29,657 nucleotides of DNA from NCBI GenBank assembly GCA_000277445.1, contig AJWJ01000283.1, positions 1 through 29,657 of the forward strand, given 5' to 3'. Numbering within the stretch: the stretch's first letter is position 1; each line of letters starts with the position of its first letter. The stretch comes from Polysphondylium violaceum (lineage: Eukaryota; Evosea; Eumycetozoa; Dictyosteliales; Dictyosteliaceae). Shown piece after piece: positions 10,501 to 21,337 of this stretch. Position numbers and translations under genes: made by a program. The notes under the pieces are model-generated. The model had not been told where the DNA came from and searched no databases. It saw only the letters and a list, made by a program, of their open reading frames with translations.

Positions 10501-13500
10501 AGTTGTTCATCAAGTGGCCCTGGATATTCAATTTGATGGGGGCCTTGGCCCGCTGTTGGCCATCGACATAGATTCTAATCTCATTGGACGATATGAGGTT
10601 GGTTGAGTAGACAATGCAGACAAAGTACCATTTCTTTTCCTCAAATGAAAACGGCGTGGTAAAGATGGGCTTGCCAATCGAGTTGCTCACCGTGAGGATC
10701 TGGATCTGCTGATAGGCAAACAAAACCTCTATGCCACAGCCGGTGTCGCTGAGAAAACTCAGCAGACGGGGATTGTACTCGGGTGCGCCGGTGGGATCAA
10801 AAAACGACTCGATTCGCACCCAGGTGCAAAACGAGAATCCCTTGGGGAAGGGCCATTTGTCAAAAGTGGGCAAAATGATGGCCGAGTCCTTTCCATCGAA
10901 ATCAAAGTACACTTGGGGACCAGGATTTCGCGAGACAGAGATGTTTTGCAGGGTGGACAAGAGAAGCACAGTAGTGGGAGGTCTGAAATCCCCGAGCTCG
11001 CTCTTTAGCAATCCAAATAGTTTCTTGAGCTCTCTCACAGTGACACTGTGGTACCCTAGTTGTTGAATTAAATTCAATATACCCCAAGTAATGTCCATTG
11101 GCTGATCCTTGTATATTGAGTCCAACAATATATAAATCAAGTGGTAATTGCAACAAACCGACTGATTGGTTGTGTATTTTTGCACGATCTCTGTAAACTT
11201 TTTCAATATCTCGTGTTGATGGTCCGTGGAAAAGTATTTCAACAAATTAAACAACAATATCACTGCATCACTATTTTGAATGATATAATTATAATCTGTA
11301 TGGAACTCACTGTCAACAATCTAGATTGTATTGAATTGAATTGATTAGTTGGTTGGTAATTCAATTATTTATATCTATTACATACCATATCAAATAATAT
11401 ATCCATAGTGTTTTTGGATACGGTGCCTTCACATTTAATGATGATGTCACGAAGGGTATCGTAGCCAATGTGGTTTCTAAAGTGTTTTTTAATCTTGGGG
11501 TTGTTGGTCATGAGCAAGACAATGGTTTTCAACACCGAGTGACAGAGGGTACTCAATCTCTCTTTGGTGTCGTCGGCATTGACGAGAGTGACAATCTTTA
11601 TAAATACACCAAACTTTTTAAACAACAATTGCTTCTTTTGATTGTTTTTTGCAATCTGTTTGATGCCATCAAGTAGTGTGAGAATGAGTTCAAATCCATT
11701 CTCTAGTTTATCGTTGATGGTCTCCTCTCTGATCTTTGTCAGCTGGCTGATATAGGTCGAGTAGATGTCAGACAGCGTCGATTCGTTGGTGGGATTGAGT
11801 TTCATTAAAAAGAATATCTGACTAAACGAATAGGTCTTTGTCTCGGGTCTCTTTAACAAAATGAATAGAGTCTCGATCAAATCGATATCGTTGACGGCAT
11901 ACTGCGACAACTCTTCGTGGGCAATCAGTTGGCCCAAAAACGAGTATAAAATATTTCTAGCTTTCTTGACAAGATTGATGGGTGTTGTTGCCAATGTAGT
12001 GGTGGTCGATGACGACAATGATGTCGTTGACGATGATGGTGTAGTTGACTCTAAATCATTCTTGAGTAGGAATTGAATCATTTGAGAAAGTTGTTTAAAT
12101 ATCTTTAATTTGATCAACGAAGGAATGGTACCCTGTGGATTTGATTTAGTGATGTTGATCAACAATTGGCACAGCTCAATGGTGATTGCTGGCTTGGTCA
12201 ATGACCTTTGCATTTCATTCAATATTGCATAGATTTCATCAAAGTTGTCTATATTTTTATGTGTTGCAAAGTATTGCAATACATTGATACAAGACAATCT
12301 CAATGCATTGAATAAATAAAATGTTCTCTTTTTATCATTCATTTGTTGTTGTTGTTCTGTTGTTGAGGCACTATTACTATTATCCAATTCATCAATTTGA
12401 TCTTGTTTGGTTGAATAGATGTTGACGGCAGAATAATAAAAATGATCAGAGAATATTAGATCCCAAATCAAGTGTTTTCTAAAGACGGCCAAACATTGAT
12501 TATGTTCAGTGAATAATTTTACAATGTATTCCAACATGGTCAATTGTAATTCTGGATATTGTGTTTTAAAATGTTCGAGTATTGCTACATTGTTACTATG
12601 ACCGATATTATGAATCGATGAAAAATTATAGGTGGTTGTTGTTGTGGTTGTACTACTACTGCCATTGACACTAGTAGGAGAGTTTGGTGAGGATGTTGAT
12701 CCTATATTATGCATTGATGATACAGGTGATGAATTGATACTCTTACTATTACCACTGGCACTGCTGCTATTGCTATAAAACTTTTCCAATAAAAGTTCGA
12801 TTAAAAGATTATTTACAAATTTCTTGTCATCATGGCTATCGGTAATCTCGTTACTGTTGTCTAGATGATCTATACTATGACTATTACTATTGCCACTCAT
12901 CATACCATGACTGGCGGCAAGAATGTTACTTAAATTGCCACTACTATTGTGGCTATGATGAATGTCGTCGCCGCCATTGTTGGTGTTATTGGTATCGGAT
13001 GATGGATTGGTAGTGTTACTATTACTATTACTGTTACTAACTGGTGCTAATGAATTTGACAATGGTTGCCCCATAAAAGACTTTGAGGTGGCACCAAAGT
13101 TTGATGGTAAACTAGCGCTGTTGGCGGTGTTGATATTGGTGCCACTTGAGCTTAGATTTAAAAAAGAGCCAGAGCCCTGTGACGACATGTTGACCTTGGA
13201 GAGCGATATCGATGTAAACGACAATGAACTCAACACACCAAACAATTGATTCAATTGCAACACTTTGGAGCGTTTTAAAAAGGCTGGAGGAGACTTGCTG
13301 TTGGCCGACTTGAGATTCGAGTAGGTCGTGTACTTGAGACTACTGAGCACCGAATTCAAGTTGTCATACATGGTGTTGGAGGTGCCCTGGATGTTGCCAG
13401 CCAATATGGCCGACTGCTCATAGGCGGGCAACGAGACATCAAATTCCTCAGAGAGCTCGTTGCTGAGCACATGGTTGTCAGAGGGCTTAAAGCACTGCGA

Positions 13501-15083
13501 CACCCACAATATGGTAGACTGGATCCGCTCAAAGCCATTGAAGTGGTAAAACAGTCTGGCGTTGCTGACATTGTTGCAAATAAACTCTTTGACGACACGG
13601 AGCACAAGCAGCTGGAACTTAAATTCGAGCTGAAGCGATGTCTGTTTCTTTTCAGGTATGGTGAATGCCTTTTTGCCAAACGACTGTACAATAGTCTTCA
13701 TCTCGTTGCCATTCTCTTTGCATTTATAGGATCCTTGACTGGCATAGATCAGTATGCCCAGTGTGTCAATCAAGAGATACTGAAATGTAGACGAAGAGTC
13801 TTTGGGCTGTTTGAGTGAATAGAAATCAATATAGAACTGCAAGCAATCAATCAGTATGCCAATGATACCAAACTTGAATATCTGATTAGTGATATTACTG
13901 TTGTTTGCCCTGGTATCGTGGCTGTTGCCGCCACTATTTAAACTATTGTTTGATTGACCTGATGATGATGATCTCAATGGCGACATGTTTGATGCATGCA
14001 TCAGGTTACCTATATTACTATTATTACTGCTACTGACAGACCATGTGCCATGGCCTGTGAGACTTGGTGATGTGGATGGTGAAAATGTGTTGGGTGATGT
14101 GGACGATGATGGTGGTGTTGTTGTTCCTGTTGTACCTGTACTACTACTATTACTATTACAACTCGTCAAATCTTTATCTGCTGTATCTATATTATTACTA
14201 CTCGACAACTTTGTAATCTGATGCCACTGCCATTTATCTGGTATAAAGTTTGTGGCAATCTGACAACAATTGGCAAGTAGTACCTTTAAGTATGGCCACC
14301 ATTTAACAAAGGCAGCATCTTTTTGATCCTTGAATCCAGATAGACGAAATGCAGCCAATCTAGCCGCTTGAAATGGATGAGATAGGGCATTCTCTTGTAA
14401 AATGATGATTGTGTTGGGCACCGATCTCGATAATATATTAATCAAACAAACATAATGAAGTCCATCTGGTATATCAAGATTATTATCGGTGAGTGCCTTG
14501 GACAATGACAATACAAATGAACACAACTGTCTCGTGATAAACTGTGTAGTTGATAAATCCAACATTGGCACTGCTTTTGATTTAATTGCTGTTATCTTTG
14601 TATCATAGTGTTCTGGATGTAAATCTTTATTCCAATTCTTGTATTGTGAATTATAATGTAATACAAATTCTTTTAAAATCTCATTACATGTCTGTTGTTG
14701 TTGTTATTTTTATTAATATCTACGTAGCCTATCTATCACTTCTATCTCTCTAATCTACTTACTTCTGGTGAATTTAAATTTGATTTGAATGAGGCCCAAA
14801 GAGCATCAGATATTTCTTGACCTCTTTTAGTTCTCCAAACATCGTTTTCAATGACATGTAAATCAGGATGTGATTTAAAACGTGCTGACCCAATGGTTTT
14901 GAGTGAATGGGCTGGTCTTTGAATAGATGCTGGAGCTGTATTACTATTGTTATTAATTACATTACTACTACTGCCAATACTAATGTTACTATTACTAATA
15001 TTTAAATTTATATGATGTTGTACTGGTTTTAAAAAGTCACTGACTTCCTTTTTATTGTTATTGTTACTATTATTACTGGACAT
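4568..15083 (-). CDS. lvsA: Giant BEACH-domain protein, LvsA-like (PH-BEACH-WD40)
   Basis: Three exons, read on the minus strand: 15083-14763, 14691-11386 and 11320-4568. Both introns are phase 0 (donors GTAAGT and GTATGT, acceptors CAG and TAG) and give 3459 residues. The start is the first ATG; no earlier ATG lies in frame. An N-terminal helical-repeat-like region with Ser/Asn inserts is followed by a concanavalin A/laminin-G-like domain (about 1340-1520), a PH-like domain (about 2672-2776), the BEACH domain (about 2790-3070; [53 protein letters not shown]) and C-terminal WD40 repeats (about 3158-3420) starting [15 protein letters not shown] proteins are scaffolds in vesicle traffic. Length and BEACH motifs match Dictyostelium LvsA (cytokinesis, contractile vacuole) and the neurobeachin/WDFY3 families better than LYST/LvsB; no FYVE domain follows the WD repeats. 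The family is certain; the LvsA name is likely, not proven. Confidence 0.9.
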
Positions 15084-15758
15084 TCTGTCAATGTATGTTA
15101 TCTCTATGTCCAAGGGATATAGCTATGTGTGTGTGTGTGTAGAAAATGAAAACCGAGAGTGTGTGAAATGTGTGTGTGGTCTAGTTTCGACCTTATATTT
15201 ACAAATTTGAGGTACTTTCCAAAAAAGACCTCTTCTTTTTATCTCTCTATTAGTAGTACTATTATTGCTATTATTCTCGAGTTTAGATACAAAGATACAG
15301 ATACATCACAACACAAAATTGAAAAATAAAATAAAAAATAAAAAATAAAAAAATAATTTTAAAAAAACCAAAAAAGATATTTTTAAATTTTTTTTTTCAA
15401 ATAAATATTGAATTGAGTCCAGCGGTCTATGAATAAATGTGTGTATGTGTGAGAGTGAATAATTAATAATAATAATAATAGTGATGTAAGAAATCTTTTT
15501 ACTTTTCCCAAATACAAGACCCTTGGGCATACACAATTATATTGTATTGTATGTATTCTCAAAATACGTTTGGAAATTTTTTAAAAGATTTTTTTATTTT
15601 TCAAAAAACTTTTTTGCTTGGAGGCGGTGGGGTGGGCAAGCCCCAATAATAAAGGGGGGGGGGTGATTCTGAAATCAGATATTATTAATGTGAGTTACTG
15701 AGAGAAAAGATTAATTTTATACACAAGGATTATTATTATAAATATTGTTGGTGGTGAG
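15084..15758 (-). promoter_or_regulatory. Upstream region of the BEACH gene and 3' flank of the RING gene
   Basis: A 675-base gap without coding potential. It contains a TG repeat (about 15125-15140) just upstream of the BEACH start codon, A-tract-rich DNA, an AAT run (about 15461-15480), and an exceptional G-rich block at 15616-15663. No clear AATAAA for the RING gene was found immediately after its stop. Confidence 0.5.
15616..15663 (+). other. G-rich block: possible quadruplex, hairpin and G10 run
   Basis: Five G-tracts (GG, GG, GG, GGGG, GGG) at 15620-15636 are separated by single bases and flanked by GCTTG (15616-15620) and CAAGC (15637-15641), which can pair. CCCC at 15641-15644 can also pair with the GGGG. 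A run of ten G follows at 15654-15663. This is an extreme departure from the AT-rich surroundings. Confidence 0.6.
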
Positions 15759-17791
15759 TTAAATAGGGGGTAATTGGGCACGGCATGTCGGACAGTCCAT
15801 TTTGTATTCCATCCATTGCTGGAGACATCGAGAGTGGAATAGATGTTCACAGGGCGTGATCATGTAGTCTGTGTCGTTGGCCTCGACATCGTTCATGCAA
15901 ATGACACAACCTTGGCCTTCCTCTCTGCTTCGAATGACGGCTGGGATGGGACGATAGTACTGGTATTTGGGTGGCAAGAGTGATTTGGGAATAAAGAATT
16001 GAGGACCCAAAAAGCTTTGCAACCACAACACCACCACTTGCACAATCATCCAAAACACCAAAAATTGACTAAACCCATACACGGGCTCGAGCTGCATGAA
16101 ATTGGAGGGACAGCCATAAAAGTACAATGGAATCACGAGACGGGTGATCGAGATGCCAATGACGTATTTCCAGAGAAAAGGCTTTTTGATGGACCGTTTG
16201 GCGTTGGATATGATTTGGGGCACCCAGAACGAGTACATGAGAAACACGAAAAAGTTGAGGAGGCCGCTAAAGTAGTAGAGTATCATGATGCCGCCAAACA
16301 AACACGTGTAGAATTTCAAGTAAAACAAGGAAAACTCTCGTCTGAGCGAGGTCCATCCATCGGCAAACGCCTGAGGTCGTCGGGCCTTGAGAATAATAAG
16401 CAGGTATCGCATCTCAAACAGAGAAAAGGTGACAAATTGGAAGAATGCCGCTGTGGCAAAGGCGTTGAATATTTGTTCGATTAACACGCCGGCAATCAGA
16501 TGCAAAAGACAGAGATAGGCGTCGAGAAGAGTTTGCATGCCAATCGAGTAGATGGATATTCTCGAGGCACCAGTTTGTGTGCCCGTGTAGTCCATTTGTC
16601 TAATGAGAATAAATATTTGTACAAAAGAAGACAACGATACCATGACAATGTAGTTTAATATTTTTGAACGATAGACCGACATTCTAGTGGCAGACGATTG
16701 GTAGTCCAACACAATACCGGCAAACAATGATATAAACTGTCCTTTGCCAAAATACAATGCCTCGTGTTCGTCTGAATGAATAGTGGTTGGATGCTCAACG
16801 AGATCTTGATACTGCTCTTTGGTCAAGTTGTTTAGCTGCTGTGTAAATACAAATATAAAACTACTACTATTGTCATTGATATATGGTGATTTGACAATGG
16901 TTAATTTACTGGAAGTACCATGACTTGTATGAGTTGATGATAGATTATTATTATTATTACTAGTATGTTTATCTCCACTATTTGTACTGCTACTACTACT
17001 GCTGCTGCTACTGCTTGAACTTGTTTTATCATCTTCATTATTATTATGATTACTATTATTATCAGATGGAAAGAAAACTTGATTTAGTTTCGACATATTA
17101 TTCATTTGTTCTTTTAAATTTAATATTGAATGATTTGAATCCATTCCTTTGATTACATCAAAGTTTAATGGATTTGGTGTAGCAAGATAATAATTGTCTG
17201 CGATTGGTAATGCCACCAATGTGAGTAATCCAATCTTGTATTCATAGATACCATAGAGTTGGTACTTTAATTGATAATTATTTGAATAAACACCATCTCT
17301 AAGTATTAGATATCCTTCGACAATATCAAAATCTGTAGTTGTATTGTTGTTACTATTACTGTGACTACCACTATTAGTAGTGTTTGCTGCTGTTGTTGTT
17401 GGTGATGGTGTTGTACTATTACTACTATTATTGTTATTATTATTATATTTTATATTTGTAAAAGTGTATAATATTGAACCTGAATTTTTGTGAAATGATA
17501 GCTTTGAAAGATCCCCATTCGTTTCTGTCCAAACACCTTTATAAATATGTGAAATATTTCTAGGATAATAAACTTGATTTATTGCTGTTGATGCTGTTGA
17601 TCCCAATTGCTCTTGATCCTAATGGGTCGTAAGAGATAATAATGTATGTTAATAAACTCTGTACTAAAACAACAAACTATAAACCACCACCAGCACTACT
17701 ACTATTTAATATTTACAAATGAAAAAACAATATCAATGTTACTTATTAAACTATAAACAACAATAATAAAAAGAATAGATAGATATTTCAT
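15759..17791 (-). CDS. Multi-spanning RING-H2 E3 ubiquitin ligase, Tul1/FLY-type
   Basis: Two exons, 17791-17717 and 17618-15759, give 644 residues. Exon 2 has an in-frame stop just before its acceptor and no ATG at its start, so an upstream exon is required. The 25-codon exon found there encodes a signal peptide (MKYLSILFIIVVYSL...) and joins in phase 0 across a 98-base intron. Residues 26 to about 345 are predicted lumenal, with Asn/Ser/Thr-rich inserts; about seven membrane segments follow (about 345-561). The C-terminal RING-H2 has Cys596, Cys599, Cys615, His617, His620, Cys623, Cys634 and Cys637. Signal peptide, large lumenal part, seven spans and terminal RING match yeast Tul1 of the Golgi Dsc complex, which ubiquitinates membrane proteins with polar transmembrane segments, and plant FLYING SAUCER proteins. 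Substrates here are unknown. The RING is certain and the Tul1-type call is strong by layout. Confidence 0.88.
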
Positions 17792-18208
17792 TTTTCTTGT
17801 TGTTTTGCAATAACTATCCTATCTTTATATAGGAGTTACAACATATTATTATTGAAAAGCGAGTGAAAAAAAAAAATGAAAAAAGAAAAAAAATCACCAC
17901 ACCTCACCAATTTCTCGATTTATGAGGGAAAAAAATTAAAAAATATATATAAAAAAAAAAAAAGATATTTTGCAAATAAGAATTCAAACAGGGCTTGGAC
18001 CATTTGTTGTTTTGTTGTTGTTGTTTATATTATATATACAAATATTTGATATTAAGATTTTATTTGTTTTTTTTTTTTTTTTTTTTTATTTGTGTTTTTT
18101 TCTTTTTTTTTCAAATGCGTAGAGTGGGGTATATGTCTGACTACTATAAAATGATGATATAATCTATAATACATAATACATCATCCATATAGATTTTGAT
18201 ATCGAATC
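17792..18208 (-). promoter_or_regulatory. Promoter region of the RING gene and 3' flank of the PP2C gene
   Basis: A 417-base gap, very AT-rich, with homopolymer tracts including T21 at about 18067-18087. TTTATT at 18085-18090 reads AATAAA on the minus strand, about 120 bases past the PP2C stop, a possible polyadenylation signal. No gene is seen. Confidence 0.45.
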
Positions 18209-19249
18209 TTAATAATCATTTAATTTCACAACCATAACACTAATATTATCAGTCGAACCCATACTAAAAGCCAAATCCCTGAGTGTTTCACTCGATTTAC
18301 CTGGATCTGATATACCTGAAATAATTAAAACTGCTTCTTCATCCGACACCTAAAAGATTGTTGAAAAAAATATCATATTAATATCTTGTGTGTGGCTGGA
18401 TATATAGGAAGGAATGGTCATCATAATCGAGTATAACAATATACATACTAAATCCCAAACACCATCACATGCCAAAATTAAAAATTTATCATCCTCTGTA
18501 ATTGTAAAACTTGATTGAAAAGGTTCAGGGGTAACATAGGGATTGAGAAAAGAGTCACCAAGTGCTCTAGATACCGCCAACATTCCATTTACACGACCAT
18601 TTAAAACTGTACCACCAGCATTGATAATTCTTTGTCGTTCAGATTCCTCCACCGGTCTATGATCAAATGTTAATCTTTGTGTTGAAACTTTTTTATTTTC
18701 GCCTTCCATTGTAATCTTTCCTAAAATAACTCTTGAATCACCTACATTTGCAACATAAACCTTATCTTCTTGAATATATACTGATGCCTATGATAATAAC
18801 GATTGATTAATTGATTGTTCTTATTTTTAAAAGAGATGATAATAAATAATTACAGCTGTAGTACCAATAAATGGCCAAGGAGCAATTTGTTGATTAATAG
18901 AGGAGTAGGCCAATCTAAATGCTTCTTGAGGTGTTTTGTTTGAATTTAAATACTCTGAAAATATTCTATATATATTGTCTGCGGCAAAATCAGATGCACT
19001 TTTACCTCCATGTCCATCAAATATACTGTAAAACTCTGAATTTGGATTATTTCTAAAACAACCATAGGCCACCATTCTGTCTTCCATGGTTGGTCTTTTA
19101 CCTGTCATTTCGCTTTTACCTATAGTGAATCTAGTGCTTGGTGTCTCTGGTGGTGATGTAAAATGTCCGCCTATTCCCTCACTACCACCACCTCCTCCAC
19201 TTTCATCGCCATTCAACATGTTTCCTGGTGAATTGTTGTGTTTGTTCAT
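18209..19249 (-). CDS. PP2C-family (PPM) Ser/Thr protein phosphatase
   Basis: Three exons, 19249-18854, 18787-18449 and 18349-18209, give 291 residues. All joins are phase 0 (donors GTAATT and GTATGT, acceptors TAG). The protein is a nearly minimal PP2C, a metal-dependent phosphatase. After a Gly-rich N-terminus (about 1-40) come RPTMEDRM, FDGHGGKSASDF (metal-binding Asp and Gly), GTTAASVY across the first join, VANVGDSRV, DHRPVEESERQRI, LAVSRALGD, CDGVWDLVSDEEAV across the second join, and GSTDNISVMVV. All metal-ligand motifs (ED, DGHGG, DG, DN) look intact, so it should be active. No membrane segment or extra regulatory domain is visible. It is shorter than many dictyostelid PP2Cs. Substrate and pathway cannot be inferred from its neighbours. 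Confidence 0.93.
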
Positions 19250-19649
19250 TAACTATATAGGTGTATGATGTTGAGAGTGTTTATGTGACTATTAATATCT
19301 ATAACCAATAATCACACAAACAAATTATATTATCTCGATAAAATAAAAATAAAAAAAAATTATAGAAAAACTCTCTGCAAATCAATCGTTATGTGAACAG
19401 AGGTTTGGAGATCACTTGAAGAAGAAAAAAAAAAGGAAAAAAAAAAAATAAAAATGTGAAAAAAATAAAAATAAAAAAAACTTTGACACAAATACACAAA
19501 AAGATTTGAGCTTGATAAAATTATAATTGAAAAATGTAAAATGAATGTGGGAAAAAAATAACATCCATTACTCTCAACACACACGCGCGCAATAAATATA
19601 CGCGCTCGAAAGTGGTTATAATAATTTTGTTTTTTTTTTCACTTTTCAT
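19250..19649 (-). promoter_or_regulatory. Promoter region of the PP2C gene and 3' flank of the LRR gene
   Basis: A 400-base gap, mostly A-tracts on the plus strand, with a CACACGCGCGC patch near 19580. A GATTTGCAG acceptor-like site sits near 19384 (minus strand) and could take a distant last exon of the LRR gene. Nothing else is recognisable. Confidence 0.4.
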
Positions 19650-20900
19650 TCAATTTTCGCGGATACAAATTATCTTGCACCACACACAGACATAGACATA
19701 CACAGACACGACATATATATGAGATGATGGGGATAGGATAAATAAAATACATACTCTAAATAATGGTGTTTTATCATCTTCGTCGACAAGGGTAAGGGTG
19801 CTGTTTGATCGGGTTTGCATGACGCCCTTTTTAAATGATGCGATTCTGTTTTTAAATTTCCTGTTCCATGGGATGCTGTCAAAGATCGAGTCGAGCACGT
19901 ATTGGACGGCAGTGTTTCTGGCCAAGAGATGCTCGAGTGAATGGAGTTTTTGGGATTCGATTTGGTTGTCAGAGAGATACAGCGACGTGATTGTGCAATT
20001 TCTCATGACCGATTGTTTGAGAGCTTGGAATCCCTTATCGGTGATATAGTTGCTGGCCAAGTCGACGACCTTGATATTCTTGCTGCACATGAGATAGGCA
20101 GCGACCATAAAGGCGCCCTCGTCAAATGCGTGCACGTCGGCGAGGTTGAGACGTGTGATGGTTTTGTTGTCTCTTAGGCCCGAGATGAGCAGGCCGATGC
20201 CCTTGGCGGTGAGATCGTTTCCGCCCAAATCCAGCTCGACAATGGAGCGATTGTGACGCAGACACTGAGCCAAGGCCTCGAGCGAACGACTCGAGAGCAA
20301 GGTGTTTTTCAGCGACAGCTTGGTGATGGTGAAATAGTATTTGGCAAGATACTCTTGAAAGTCCTGTTGAATCTTTTTCTTTTTCATGGTCGAGAGCGGT
20401 GTGTCTTTGAGCGTTGTTGCCAGATGACGATTGGCATAGTTGTTGTTGTTTTCAATGATTGCCGCACATATACACAAAAACAAACGCTCCGATATAAAGT
20501 GATTGTCCAAATTCAACGTAAAGTGGCTGAGCTCTGGTGGTATGAGCTGCAGCTTGCAATTTATCGTTGCCAACATGTTTTGATTGATGCCCTCGGCTTG
20601 CGGTGACTCCTGAAATGTTATCTTTGATTTATTACTACTACTACTGCTGCTGCTACCCTTTGAAAAGAGCACATTATATGCTTCGCTTTCTGTCGTAATC
20701 GTCGACCTTCTCTTTAGTCGCGCATTCGACGGTGTGCTTTGATCCTCTTGGTTATGCTCTGCGTCCACTGAAAATGGTGTAAAAAAATTACTGAGATTAT
20801 CGGGATCTTCATAGATTCTCTTTAAAGATCTCCAAAATACAAATGCATCTTGATTCAAAGGTTCATGCGAATCCTTGGTTTTATCAAGTATTCCACCCAT
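19650..20900 (-). CDS. RI-type leucine-rich repeat protein
   Basis: It starts at an ATG (MGGILDK) and has a Ser/charged N-terminal region (1-110), then an alpha/beta-like stretch and five leucine-rich repeats of exactly 28 residues beginning at 191, 219, 247, 275 and 303 (pattern xIxxLxLxxNxL...G...L..GL..N). This is the ribonuclease-inhibitor class, a curved scaffold for protein binding. A basic Ser/Thr-rich tail follows to Arg382. The 3' end is uncertain. Read straight through, the frame runs to 19650 (416 residues) with a Val/Tyr/Cys-rich end that looks like intron sequence. A GTATGT donor after Arg382 (intron 19754-19674, acceptor CAAG, 81 bases) would keep the frame, add only IICIREN and give 389 residues. 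Another acceptor near 19384 is also possible. No enzymatic domain; partner and function unknown. Confidence 0.78.
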   Translation of the reverse strand: MGGILDKTKDSHEPLNQDAFVFWRSLKRIYEDPDNLSNFFTPFSVDAEHNQEDQSTPSNARLKRRSTITTESEAYNVLFSKGSSSSSSSNKSKITFQESPQAEGINQNMLATINCKLQLIPPELSHFTLNLDNHFISERLFLCICAAIIENNNNYANRHLATTLKDTPLSTMKKKKIQQDFQEYLAKYYFTITKLSLKNTLLSSRSLEALAQCLRHNRSIVELDLGGNDLTAKGIGLLISGLRDNKTITRLNLADVHAFDEGAFMVAAYLMCSKNIKVVDLASNYITDKGFQALKQSVMRNCTITSLYLSDNQIESQKLHSLEHLLARNTAVQYVLDSIFDSIPWNRKFKNRIASFKKGVMQTRSNSTLTLVDEDDKTPLFRVCILFILSPSSHIYVVSVYVYVCVWCKIICIREN

Positions 20901-21137
20901 TATTATTTGTATTGGTTGTTATTATATTGTATTATTATCTCTGTCTGTGTCTCTGTCTGGTGATATAACGAGATATAAATATATATCTATGTGTATGAAT
21001 AATAAATATCTCTCTAATTATTCTATTATTCTTATTATTATTGAAAAGGTATGTCTAATATACAGATATTTAATTGCTATATATAGTAAATTGATTTTAA
21101 TAATGAAAAACGATTTGTTGTCAGGGGAGTGAGAAAG

Positions 21138-21176
<39 letters not shown>

Positions 21177-21337
21177 AAATTAAAAAAAAAATCAACAGTC
21201 GAAAAACAGTTCAATGGAAATAATTGCATTATTTGAATAAAAGATAGAGAACAAGATATTATTGTTATTGTTGTGTGTTGCATTATTTTAAATTTTATTT
21301 TTTTGGAATGTGGGGGTGAGCCAGACACATATTAATA
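20901..21337 (-). promoter_or_regulatory. Promoter region of the LRR gene and 3' flank of rtcB
   Basis: A 437-base AT-rich gap containing an A37 homopolymer (21138-21174). TTTATT at 21294-21299 reads AATAAA on the minus strand about 40 bases past the rtcB stop and is its probable polyadenylation signal. No gene is seen. Confidence 0.5.

Noticed and set aside
12962-13249. Leu-rich plus-strand frame resembling a membrane segment
   Set aside because: Antisense to the Ser/Asn repeats of the BEACH protein; the Leu run comes from reversed AGT/AAT repeats.
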